Shown here piece after piece: positions 35,153-45,085 of a DNA stretch of 45,085 nt (its first letter is position 1; the number at the start of each line of letters is the position of its first letter). Origin of the DNA: Nymphaea colorata (Eukaryota > Streptophyta > Magnoliopsida > Nymphaeales > Nymphaeaceae); the NCBI RefSeq assembly GCF_008831285.2, contig NW_022204521.1, positions 1 to 45,085 of the forward strand, in the 5' to 3' direction. The translations under genes and the position numbers were made by a program. The notes below the pieces were generated by a model, which saw nothing but the letters and a program-made list of their open reading frames with translations, did no database searches and was not told where the DNA came from.

Positions 35153-36383
35153 TAACATTTTGGGTTTCTTAAATTGATTTCCTTCCTTTCCATTAATGAA
35201 TAACACGGATAGTCTTTTTAAGATTACTTTGGAAAATTTTGGACTTATCTTGTTGCTTACGGTTTACCATAAAAGTCAAGTTCGATTTTATTTGAACTCT
35301 CTCTCCATTTCTCTCGTCTAAAAGCTGTGGCTACCTATATCGATAGGGATCTCTACAAGAGAAGACCAATATCAATATGATTGTCACTTAAAAAGATCGG
35401 CTTTTGGAAACTAGAAAAAAGAGCCATATTACCTTATTTTATTTGTTCAGATTACCTAAATTTGGATCTAGAACGTGGAATCTAGAAAATAGATACGGTA
35501 GAATGAACGGAGTTGCAACAAAGCTCGCACCTGTAGGCGATCGAAAGCCTACAACTTTCTAGAATTGCTAACAAGAAAACAATTAAACAAGGTTACACCT
35601 CACTGATTAGAAAAGAGAAATCAACTAAATTGCATATGGTTGCATATAACTTCCAATGTTCAGAGACAAACAAATGATCTTACAATTTGTTTTAGTATTG
35701 TACTTCTTTTATCACATTGAATACACCAGATTATGTGATAGCCTACGGTTAGTTGGGAAAAGATTATTTTTGTTTGAGCAATGCAGAAAATAGGTGTGTT
35801 TCTAAAAGTAAAGGCAGAAGTGAACAATGCCCTAAACCAACATTTTCATAGGTTAAAGTATCAAGCGAAAGATACCACAATGGTTAACAAAACCACCAAA
35901 CCCCACTAGCTTTGCTAACCCATGTTTCAGTTGAAAATGCAATTGATGTCTTACCTTTCAATATCAAGACTAAATGATGAACGTACTGTAAAATGATTGT
36001 GTTTCAAAAAAGGCATAGTTGTGGGGCTTTTTATTGTAACTTGATCTGTAGAATAGTGACATAAAGATCAAAAGCCGCTGGGACCAAAAAAATAGTTTTA
36101 TAAACTAACTGGCCAATATAGTATATCTACATAATGCAGCACTTAAGAATGGAAAGAAAGAAAAATAGAAAGAACTCTTCAGCTTAGGAATCTAACTCTG
36201 CTCTTATTGAGATGGAAGAGCGTAGAGCGACTAAACAAGAGCTACAAAAAGACAATGATATATATATGGCTTAAGATGAATAATGGTTGAACAAGAAACA
36301 AGAAGGCATGCAATCTGACCAGTAGTAGACTAGATATATCCTTCACAAGCCTTGTGCATTTAACCAACAGAGAACCATTTTTT

Positions 36384-36555
36384 TTAACTTGTGCTGAAAA
36401 GCATATCATCCAAACATTCTATAGCCAAATCAAACAGCCTAAACTTTGATGGACAATCAACAAGGCCCAAAAATTTGCTTTCAGTAACTAAAACCTTCTC
36501 TAACATTGTCACAAATGTAGAGCTAGCCCATAGTTTGGCAGTACCAAAAGAATTG
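36384..36555 (-). CDS. Exon-like segment in unique region
   Basis: Acceptor-like 'ctgatatcatttattag|caatt' at 36555 opens a minus-strand frame 'SNSFGTAKLWASSTFVTMLE', 'KVLVTESKFLGLVDCPSKFR', 'LFDLAIECLDDMLFSTS' and a stop at 36384. The composition is natural for a helical protein. It would be a terminal exon; no upstream exon is clear in 36560-37900. Not recognised. Confidence 0.3.
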
Positions 36556-37689
36556 CTAATAAATGATATCAGAAAAAAATTATAACCATACAACATGAAA
36601 AGAATATAGAAGAATGCATGCACTTCAAAATTTGCTACAAACAATTAAAAAAAACAAGTGAAAGTATGTGTAGTGCAATAAAAACCAAAGTTTTAATAAA
36701 AAACAAACTACGAACTCATTGTAATAAAAACTCAAGCTGAAATAAGCAGCAAAGAACTAGCAATTCATTTAAGTACATGGCGTCTTTACCCAAAAGAAGA
36801 TCACACTAGAGTACTTTTGGAAGGAACCCTGAGTTCAGTGTTCATCAAGCTTTAATTAGAGGGCAACATTAGTAGCAACCAATAAAAACCATCTATCGAT
36901 ACATATGCAAAAGGAAGAACTAACACGATGTACAAGCAATGAATGTATGAGGCACTGTGCCCTTATCCAAAGGCAGATGTTCATCTTCATACTACTAGAA
37001 GGAATCCCACCGAGTCCATTGTTCTTGATGTTTTAAATATAGAGGCCAATATTAGCAGAAACCAACAACAGATTTGAACATGGCTTAGCACCATGTATTC
37101 CACACAAACATTAATCGGAGTGCATCCATTAAAAAGATGGGATTGCCAACACTTCAATTATTCAACATAATGAATAAACTAAAGTTGTAAATTACAACTG
37201 TAACTTCAAGTCTCATGAACCCGGATTACAATTGCATTAAAGATTGAAAGGATTCCAGATATGGAAACAAAACAACAATATCAAGAGAAAAATGTACAAG
37301 CAAAAAACTGAAATATCGGCAGCCTATTTGCCAAATCAAAGAGAACATCCCTCAGAAAACTTCCATGACAGCCCACAAGTGAAACTGTTTCACCCGAAAA
37401 AAAGGAACTGATGTAAGCAAAAAGACAAACATTATGCGAGCACCATAACTTTGAAAAGAAGGGTTTCAAACGTTGAACCCAATTGAAGTTGTTAAAGCAT
37501 AAAGATCCAAAAGGGAATGCCAAACTAACATTGTCCCAATTAATAGCACCTGAAAGAACAAGTTTGTTTACGAAAAAGATCCTCAACCAGAAATCAACGA
37601 AGAAGATACCAACCGGAAAATACTGATCACAGAAAACTTGATTTGCAACATTCCCCAATTTTTCATGTGTATGAAGACGGGTCTAAATC

Positions 37690-37880
37690 AATGACTTTAT
37701 GTGTTGGATATGTTTGTGAGTCTGGATCAATGGCATTATCTGATTCAAAAATCATCAGATTTGGATCTAATTGTGGGTATAGATCAATGGTCTTATCTGA
37801 ACAAGAAATCGTTCAACATGGATAAGTGGTCTTATCTAATCTATAAAATCTTAGGTCTGGATCGAAATCCCTTGTCTTAT
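37690..37880. repeat. Degenerate short direct repeats at the satellite border
   Basis: Variants of 'ggatcaatggcattatctga' recur at about 37726, 37782 ('agatcaatggtcttatctga') and 37817 ('ggataagtggtcttatctaa'), with further 'ggatc' and 'cttatc' echoes up to 37890. An old short-period repeat immediately before the 230-bp satellite begins; unrelated to it in sequence. Confidence 0.6.
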
Positions 37881-37906
37881 GATCTTATCAGATCTGCAAA
37901 TTGTTG

Positions 37907-38040
37907 ACTCATAACCTCTTAAAGCTGAAAATCATATTGATGCATCAAGTTGACCATGCATTGGTAGAAATATTGCTTCATCAAGTTCCTTGATCAGTTC
38001 CCAGGACTCACGGGACTGTTTCCCATCTTGTTGAACAGGG
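37907..38040. repeat. Truncated edge monomer of the satellite
   Basis: First recognisable satellite sequence on the right side. It is a D-type monomer that begins part-way and has lost about 61 bases internally: 'atgcattg' is joined directly to 'gtagaaatattgc', whereas full D monomers have the 'acaaccagttagccaattat' segment between. A 'TG' is shared at the break. This marks the true left border of the array; the sequence before it is unrelated to the monomer. Confidence 0.75.
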
Positions 38041-38334
38041 TTCATCGCATCTTTTGCGCTCATAATGAGAAGATCACACATAACCTCATAAAATTGACCA
38101 TGAAACCGATGCATCATGTGGGCCATGCATTGGTTGTGTCAATCAGTCAATCACTTATTCCAGTTTCATCCAATTGACATTTTTCACTTGGTGGAAGGGA
38201 TGTTGCTTCATCAAGATCCTTGAGCAGTTCCCAGGTCCCGCGGGACTGTTTAATCTCATGTGGTGGAGGGTTCATCGCGTCTTTTGCGCTCATAATGAAA
38301 TGATCACACATAAACTCCTAAAACTGACCATTAT

Positions 38335-38364
38335 ACCAATGCATCAAGTTGGCCATGCATTGGT
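38335..38364. repeat. Dyad symmetry in B monomers (example copy)
   Basis: Perfect inverted repeat: 'accaatgcat', a 10-base spacer 'caagttggcc', then 'atgcattggt'. It recurs in complete B monomers. A monomers ('accgatgcat') and D monomers ('atgcattgat') have it with one mismatch. C monomers have it only in degraded form. The inner six bases 'atgcat' are themselves a palindrome. It could extrude as a hairpin or serve as a protein-binding site; function is inference. Confidence 0.8.
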
Positions 38365-39190
38365 TGTGTCTATCAATCAACCATTTATTTCAATTGCATC
38401 TAATTGGCAATTTTAACTTGATGGAGGGGACGTTACATCATCAAGATCCTCGAGCAGTGCCCAGGTCTCACGAGACAATTTACCCCCATGTTGGACGAGG
38501 TTCATCGTATCTTTTGCCCTCATAGTGAGATTATCACACATAAACTCCTAAAACTAAACATTATATCGAAGCGTCAAGTTTGCCATGCATTGGTTGTGTC
38601 AATTTGGCAATCATTTTTTCCAATTTCATCCAATTGACATTTTTAAGTTGATGGAGGGGACGTTGTTTCATCAAGATCCTTGGGCAGTTCTCAGGTCTCA
38701 CAGGATTGTTTAAACCCACGATGGACGAGGTTAATCGTATCCTTTGCGCTCATAAAGAGACGATCATACATAAACTCCTAAAGTTGACCATTATACCACT
38801 GCATGAAGTTGGCTATGCATTGATTTTGACAACCAGTTAGCCAATTATCCCAATTAAATCTAATTGATAACTTCTACTTGATGGTAGAGATATTGCTTCA
38901 TCAAGTTCCTTGATCAGTTCCCAGGTCTCACGAGACTGTTTCCCATCTTGTTGAACTTGGTTCATCGCATCTTTTGCGCTCATTACGAGAAGATCACACA
39001 TAACCTCATAAAACTGACCATGAAACCGATGCATCATGTGGGCCATGCATTGGTTGTGTCAATCAGTCAATCAGTTATTCCAACTTCATCCAATTGACAT
39101 TTTTCACTTGATGGAAGGGATGTTGCTCCATCAAGATCCTTGAGCAGTTCCCAGGTCTCGGGGGACTGTTTAATCTCATGTGGTGGAGGA

Positions 39191-39396
39191 TTCATCGCGT
39201 CTTTTGCGCTCATAATGAAATGATCACACATAAACTCTTAAAACTGACCAATGCATTGGTTGTGTCTATCAGTCAACCATTTATTTCAATTGCATCTAAT
39301 TGGCAATTTTAACTTGATGGAGGGGACGTTGTATCATCAAGATCCTTGAGCAGTCCCCAGGTCTCACAAGACAATTTACCCCCTTGTTGGACGAGG
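39191..39396. repeat. Short B monomer with 24-bp deletion (also at 1135-1338)
   Basis: The only strongly length-deviant monomer outside the error-rich ends. The normal B hairpin segment is reduced to 'actgaccaatgcattggttg', so spacing to the next anchor is 206 instead of 230. The same allele is present at 1135-1338 in the left segment, so it is a marker that the two arrays are the same or very recently copied. The loss can be split into 8 bp between two 'acc' copies and 16 bp between two 'atgcat' copies. Confidence 0.85.
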
Positions 39397-41235
39397 TTCA
39401 TCGTATCTTTTGCCGTCATAATGAGATGATCACACATAAACTCCTAAAACTGACCATTATATCGAAGCGTCAAGTTTGCCATGCATTGGTTGTGTCAATT
39501 TGGCAATCATTTTTTCCAATTTCATCCAATTGACATTTTTAACTTGATGGAGGGGACGATGCTTCATCAAGATCCTTGGGCAGTTCCTAGGTCTCACAGG
39601 ACTGTTTAACCCCATGTTGGACGAGGTTCATCATATCTTTTGCACTCATAATGAGACAATCAGACATAAACTCCAAAAGTTGACCATTATACCAATGCAT
39701 CAAGTTGGCTATGCATTGATTTTACAATCAGTTAGCTAATTATCCCAATTGCGTCTAATTGTCATTTTCAACTTGATGGTAGGGATATTGCTTCATCAAG
39801 TTCCCTGATCAGTTCCCAGGTCTCACGAGACTGTTTCCCATCTTGTTGAACAGGGTTCATCGCATCTTTTGTGCTCATAATGAGAAGATCACACACAACC
39901 CCAAAAAACTGACCATGATACCGATGCATCATGTGGGCGATGCATTGGTTATGTCAATCAGTCAATCATTTATTCCAATTTCACCCAATTGACATTTTTC
40001 ACTTGATGGAAGGGATGTTGTTTCATCAAGATCTTTGAGCAGTTCCCAGTTCTCACGGAACTGTTTACTCTCAAGTGGTAGAGGGTTCATCGCGTCTTTT
40101 GCGCACATAATGAAATGATCACACATAAACTCCTAAAACTGACCATTATACCAATGCATCATGTTGGCCATGCATTGGTTGTGTCTAACAGTCAACAATT
40201 TATTTCAATTGCATCTAATTGACAATTTTTACTTGATGGAAGGGACGTTGCATCATCAAGATCCTTGCGCAGTCCCCAGGTCTCAAGAGACTATTTACCC
40301 TCATGTTGGACGAGATTCATCGTATCTTTTGCACTCATAATGAGACGATCACACATAAACTCCTAAAAATGACCTTTATATCAAAGCGTCAAGTTTGTCA
40401 TGCATTAGTTGTGTCAATTTGGCAATCATTTTTTTCAATTTCATCCAATTGACAATTCTAACTTGATGGAGGGGACGTTGCTTCATTAAGATCCTTGGGC
40501 AGTTCCCAGGTCTCACGGGACTGTTTAACCCCATGTTGGACGAGGTTCATCGTATCCTTTGCGCTCATAAAGAGACAATCATATATAAACTCTTAAAGCT
40601 GACAATTATACCAATGCATCAAGTTGGCTATGCATTGATTTTGACAACCAGTTAGCCAATTATCCCAATTAAATCTAATTGACAATTTCTACTTGATGGT
40701 AGAGATATTGCTTCATCAAGTTCCTTGATCAGTTCCCAGGTCTCACGGGACTGTTTCCCATCTTGTTGAACAGGGTTCATCGCATCTTTTGCGCTCATAA
40801 TGAGAAGATCACACATAACCTCATAAAACTGACCATGAAACCGATGCATCATGTGGGCCATGCATTGGTTGTGTCAATCAGTCAATCACTTATTCCAATT
40901 TCATCCAATTGACATTTTTCACTTGATGGAAGGGATGTTGCTTCATCAAGATCCTTGAGCAGTTCCCAGGTCTCGCGGGACTGTTTAATCTCATGTGGTG
41001 GAGGGTTCATCGCGTCTTTTGCGCTCATAATGAAATGATCACACATAAACTCCTAAAACTGACCATTATACCAATGCATCAAGTTGGCCATGCATTGGTT
41101 GTGTCTATCAGTCAACCATTTATTTCAATTGCATCTAACTGGCAATTTTAACTTGATGGAGGGGGCGTTGCATCATCAAGATCCTTGAGCAGTCCCCAGG
41201 TCTCAAGAGACTATTTACACCCTTGTTGGACGAGG

Positions 41236-41695
41236 TTCTTCGTATCTTTTGAGCTCATAATGAGACGATGACACATAAACTAGTAAAACTGACCATTATA
41301 TCGAAGCATCAAGTTGGCCATGCATTGGTTGTGTCTATCAGTCAACCATTTATATCAATTGCATCTAATTGGCAATTTTAACTTGATGGAGGGGACGTTG
41401 TACCATCAAGATCCTTGAGCAGTCCCCAGGTCTCAAGAGACTATTTACACCCTTGTTGGACGAGGTTCTTCGTATCTTTTGCGCTCATAATGAGACGATG
41501 ACACATAAACTCCTAAAACTGGCCATTATATCGAAGCGTCAAATTTGTCATGCATTAGTTGTGTCAATTTGACAATCATTTTTTTCAATTTCATTAAACT
41601 GACATTTTAAACTTGATGGAGGGGACGTTGCTTCATCAAGATCTTTGGGCAGTTCCCAGGTCTCACAGGACTGTTTAACCCCACGTTGGACGAGG
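41236..41695. repeat. Doubled C monomer (local HOR expansion; also 3173-3648)
   Basis: Two C-type monomers stand in a row, both with 'gacgaggttcttcgtatc' and 'gagacgatgacacataaac'. This gives an A-B-C-C'-D unit of five monomers, about 1150 bp. The second copy carries 'ctggccattatatcgaag' and 'caaatttgtcatgcattag'. This is the expected product of unequal exchange by one monomer. The left segment has the same arrangement. Confidence 0.8.
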
Positions 41696-42844
41696 TTCAT
41701 CGTATCCTTTGCGCTCATAAAGAGACAATCATATATAAACTCTTAAAGCTGACAATTATACCAATGCATCAAGTTGGCTATGCATTGATTTTGACAACCA
41801 GTTAGCCGATTATCCCAATTAAATCTAATTGACAATTTCTACTTGATGGTAGAGATATTGCTTCATCAAGTTCCTTGATCAGTTCCTAGGTCTCACGGGA
41901 CTGTTTCCCATCTTGTTGAACAGGGTTCATCGCATCTTTTGCGCTCATAATGAGAAGATCACACATAACTCATAAAACTGACCATGAAATCGATGCATCA
42001 TGTCGGCCATGCATTGGTTGTGTCAATCAGTCAATCACTTATTCCAATTTCATCCAATTGACATTTTTCACTTGATGGAAGGGATGTTGTTTCATCAAGA
42101 TCCTTGAACAGTTCCCAGGTCTCGCGGGACTGTTTAATCTCATGTGGTGGAGGGTTCATCGCGTCTTTTGCGCTCATAATGAAATGATCACACATAAACT
42201 CCTAAAACTGACCATTATACCAATGCATCAAGTTGGCCATGCATTGGTTGTGTCTATCAGTCAACCATTTATTTCAATTGCATCTAATTGGCAATTTTAA
42301 CTTGATGGAGGGGACGTTGCATCATCAAGATCCTTGAGCAGTCCCCAGGTCTCAAGAGACTATTTACACCCTTGTTGGACGAGGTTCTTCGTATCTTTTG
42401 CGCTCATAATGAGACGATGACACATAAACTAGTAAAACTGACCATTATATCGAAGCATCAAGTTGGCGATGCATTGGTTGTGTCAATTTGGCAATCATTT
42501 TTTCCAATTTCATCCAATTGACATTTTTAAGTTGATGGAGGGGACGTTGTTTCATCAAGATCCTTGGGCAGTTCCCAGGTCTCACAGGATTGTTTAAACC
42601 CACGATGGACGAGGTTAATCGTATCCTTTGCGCTCATAAAGAGACGATCATACATAAACTCCTAAAGTTGACCATTATACCAATGCATCAAGTTGGCTAT
42701 GCATTGATTTTTACAATCAGTTAGCTAATTATCCCAATTGCATCTAATTTTCATTTTCAACTTGATGGTAGGGATATTGCTTCATCAAGATCCTTGATCA
42801 GTTCCCAGGTCTCACGGGACTTTTTCCCATCTTGTTGAACAGGG

Positions 42845-43303
42845 TTCATCGCATCTTTTGTGCTCATAATCAGAAGATCACACACAACCCCAAAAAACTG
42901 ACCATGATATTGATGCATCATATGGGCGATGCATTGGTTATGTCAATCAGTCAATCATTTATTCCAATTTCACCCAATTGACATTTTTCACTTGATGGAA
43001 GGGATGTTGTTTCATCAAGATCCTTGAGTAGTTCCCAAGTCTCAAGAGACTATTTACACCCTTGTTGGACGAGGTTCTTCGTATCTTTTGCGCTCATAAT
43101 GAGACGATGACACATAAACTCCTAAAACTGGCCATTATATCGAAGCGTCAAATTTGTCATGCATTAGTTGTGTCAATTTGACAATCATTTTTTTCAATTT
43201 CATCCAACTGACATTTTTAACTTGATGGAGGGGACGTTGTATCATCAAGATCCTTGAGCAGTCCCAGGTCTCACAAGACAATTTACCCCCTTGTTGGACG
43301 AGG
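42845..43303. repeat. A-C' junction lacking B (local HOR contraction; also 4789-5248)
   Basis: Here an A monomer is followed directly by the C' variant ('ctcaagagactatttacacc', then 'ctggccattatatcgaag'), with no B monomer between, giving the order A-C'-C-D. The C' is the same variant as in the doubled-C unit at 41466. The switch lies near 'agtagttcccaagtctcaag'. It is a recombination scar within the higher-order repeat. Confidence 0.75.
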
Positions 43304-45085
43304 TTCATCGTATCTTTTGCCGTCATAATGAGATGATCACACATAAACTCCTAAAACTGACCATTATATCGAAGCGTCAAGTTTGCCATGCATTGGTTGT
43401 GTCAATTTGGCAATCATTTTTTCCAATTTCATCCAATTGACATTTTTAACTTGATGGAGGGGACGATGCTTCATCAAGATCCTTGGGCAGTTCCTAGGTC
43501 TCATAGGACTGTTTTAACCCCATGTTGGACGAGGTTCATCATATCTTTTGCACTCATAATGAGACAATCAGACATAAACTCCAAAAGTTGACCATTATAC
43601 CAATGCATCAAGTTGGCTATGCATTGATTTTTACAATCAGTTAGCTAATTATCCCAATTGCGTCTAATTGTCATTTTCAACTTGATGGTAGGGATATTGC
43701 TTCATCAAGTTCCTTGATCAGTTCCCAGGTCTCACGGGACTTTTTCCCATCTTGTTGAACAGGGTTCATCGCATCTTTTGTGCTCATAATCAGAAGATCA
43801 CACACAACCCCAAAAAACTGACCATGATATTGATGCATCATATGGGCGATGCATTGGTTATGTCAATCAGTCAATCATTTATTCCAATTTCACCCAATTG
43901 ACATTTTTCACTTGATGGAAGGGATGTTGTTTCATCAAGATCCTTGAGCAGTTCCCAAGTCTCACGGAACTGTTTACTCTCAAGTGGTAGAGGGTTCATC
44001 GTGTCTTTTGCGCACATAATGAAATGATCACACATAACTCCTAAAATTGACCCATTATACCAATGCATCAAGTTGGCCATGCATTGGTTGTGTCTAACAG
44101 TCAGCAATTTATTTCAATTGCATCTAATTGACATTTTTAACTTGATGGAAGGGACGTTGCATCATCAAGATCCTTGCGCAGTCCCCAGGTCTCAAGAGAC
44201 TATTTACCCCCATGTTGGACGAGGTTCATCGTATCTTTTGCACTCATAATGAGACGATCACACATAAACTCCTAAAATGACCTTTATATCAAAGCGTCAA
44301 GTTTGTCATGCATTAGTTGTGTCAATTTGGCAATCATTTTTTCCAATTTCATCCAATTGACAATTCTAACTTGATGGAGGGGACGTTGCTTCATTTAAGA
44401 TCCTTGGGGCAGTTCCATGTCTCACGGACTGTTTAACCACGTTGGCGAGGTTCATCGTATCCTTTGCGCTCATAAGAGACAATCAACATAAACTCTTAAA
44501 GCTTACCATTTACAATGCATCAAGTTGGCTATGCATTGATTTTGACAACCAGTTTAGCCAATTATCCATTAAATCTAATTGACATTTTTACTTGATGGTA
44601 GAGATTTGCTTCATCAAGTCCTTGACCAGTTCTCAGGTCTCACGGGACTGTTTTCCATCTTGTTGAACTTGGTTCATCGCATCTTTTGCGCTCATTACGA
44701 GAAGATCACACATAACCTCATAAAACTGACCATGAAACCGATGCATCATGTGGTCATGCATTGATTTTGTCAATCAGTCAATCACTTATTCCAATTTCAT
44801 CGAATTGACATTTTTCACTTGATGGAAGGGATGTTGCTTTATCAAGATCCTTGAGCAGTTCCCAAGTCTCGCGAGACTGTTTAATCTCTTGTGGTGGAGG
44901 GTTCATCGCGTCTTTTGCGTTCATAATGAAATGATCACACATAAACTCCTAAAACTGACAATTATACCAATGCATCAAGTTGGCCATGCATTGGTTGTGT
45001 ATATCAGTCAACCATTTAATTCAATTGCATCTAATTGGCGGGACGTTGCATCATCAAAATCCTTGAGCAGTCCCCAGGTCTCACG

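Larger units (their letters stand above)
30144..35550. repeat. ~8.1-kb tandem unit, copy 3 (truncated, 5407 bp)
   Basis: Follows copy 2 without a gap and keeps the repeat sequence up to 'ggcgatcgaaagcct' at 35550. There copies 1 and 2 continue 'cgtctaatatt', but this copy continues into unrelated 'acaactttctagaattgc'. It therefore has the gene A part but not the gene B part. It carries the 149-bp block of copy 2 and the ~20-bp segment of copy 1, and a cluster of private substitutions at about 33515-34060. Confidence 0.95.
35551..37906. other. Unique AT-rich region between tandem block and satellite
   Basis: Apart from the exon-like segment at 36384-36555, no gene is supported. A minus-strand frame at 37281-37658 is long (125 codons) but aromatic-rich, without an ATG in good context and without a recognised domain. 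An acceptor-like 'cttgttctttcag|gtgc' lies inside it. The rest is A/T-rich spacer. Confidence 0.5.
37907..45085. repeat. Satellite array, right segment (same array as 1-7043)
   Basis: Same 230-bp satellite with cleaner periodicity. Anchors lie at 38041(A), 38271(B), 38501(C), 38731(D), 38961(A), 39191(B), 39397(C), 39627(D), 39856(A), 40086(B), 40316(C), 40546(D), 40776(A), 41006(B), 41236(C), 41466(C'), 41696(D), 41926(A), 42155(B), 42385(C), 42615(D), 42845(A), 43075(C'), 43304(C), 43535(D), 43765(A), 43995(B), 44225(C), 44451(D), 44673(A) and 44902(B). Spacing is 230 with rare 229 or 231, except the 206-bp B monomer. The monomer order and irregularities repeat those of 1-7043. Between 44270 and 44760 several single-base losses appear that the left copy lacks. 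The window ends inside the array. Confidence 0.95.

Noticed and set aside
37281-37658. 125-codon minus-strand ORF as a membrane protein
   Set aside because: Rich in Phe because of T-rich DNA, without a convincing start, paralog, domain or splice context beyond one weak acceptor.

Overview
The window looks like repeat-rich, AT-rich nuclear DNA of a flowering plant. Short exon-like islands have canonical GT/AG borders and long pyrimidine tracts. GC-rich CT/GA-rich leaders resemble plant 5' ends. There is a CACTA-type transposon terminus and a satellite with higher-order structure. I see no bacterial operons, rRNA, tRNA, CRISPR or complete protein-coding gene. Most open frames are short shadows.

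Layout. (1) 1-7195: satellite array with a strict 230-bp monomer arranged as a four-monomer (A-B-C-D, 920-bp) higher-order repeat. (2) 7196-9612: very AT-rich sequence made of old, diverged direct repeats. (3) 9613 onward: one CACTA transposon end, then non-coding DNA with a 62-bp tandem duplication and one weak ORF. (4) 12.2-12.7 kb: GC-rich leader-like island with a GA microsatellite and a 37-bp minisatellite. (5) 12.7-14.09 kb: mostly non-coding, perhaps the 3' part of a minus-strand gene. (6) 14087-35550: an ~8.1-kb segment in direct tandem (copy 1 14087-22015, copy 2 22016-30143, copy 3 30144-35550, truncated). (7) 35551-37906: unique AT-rich sequence with one exon-like ORF and degenerate short repeats. 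(8) 37907-45085: the satellite again.

The main observation is that the satellite at the right end (38032-45085) matches the one at the left end (1-7043) monomer by monomer, including a private 24-bp deletion and the same irregular monomer order. Most differences are single-base losses clustered near the two window ends. The simplest reading is a contig that closes on itself with a unit of about 38.05 kb: either a circular molecule or one period of a very large tandem repeat. A recent 7-kb duplication flanking the insert is the alternative.

Each 8.1-kb unit carries, on the minus strand, the 5' part of one gene ('gene A': leader, 5'UTR intron, a start codon in good context, further exon-like pieces and a decayed PB1-like fragment) and the 3' part of another ('gene B': two exon-like segments ending at a stop). 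The duplication joins these parts head to tail, so transcripts from the gene A promoters of copies 2 and 3 would run into gene B exons. The copies are mosaics. A 149-bp block is shared by copies 2 and 3 only. A ~20-bp segment is shared by copies 1 and 3 only. A cluster of private substitutions in copy 3 suggests exchange with a copy not in this window. Function of either gene is not recognised.
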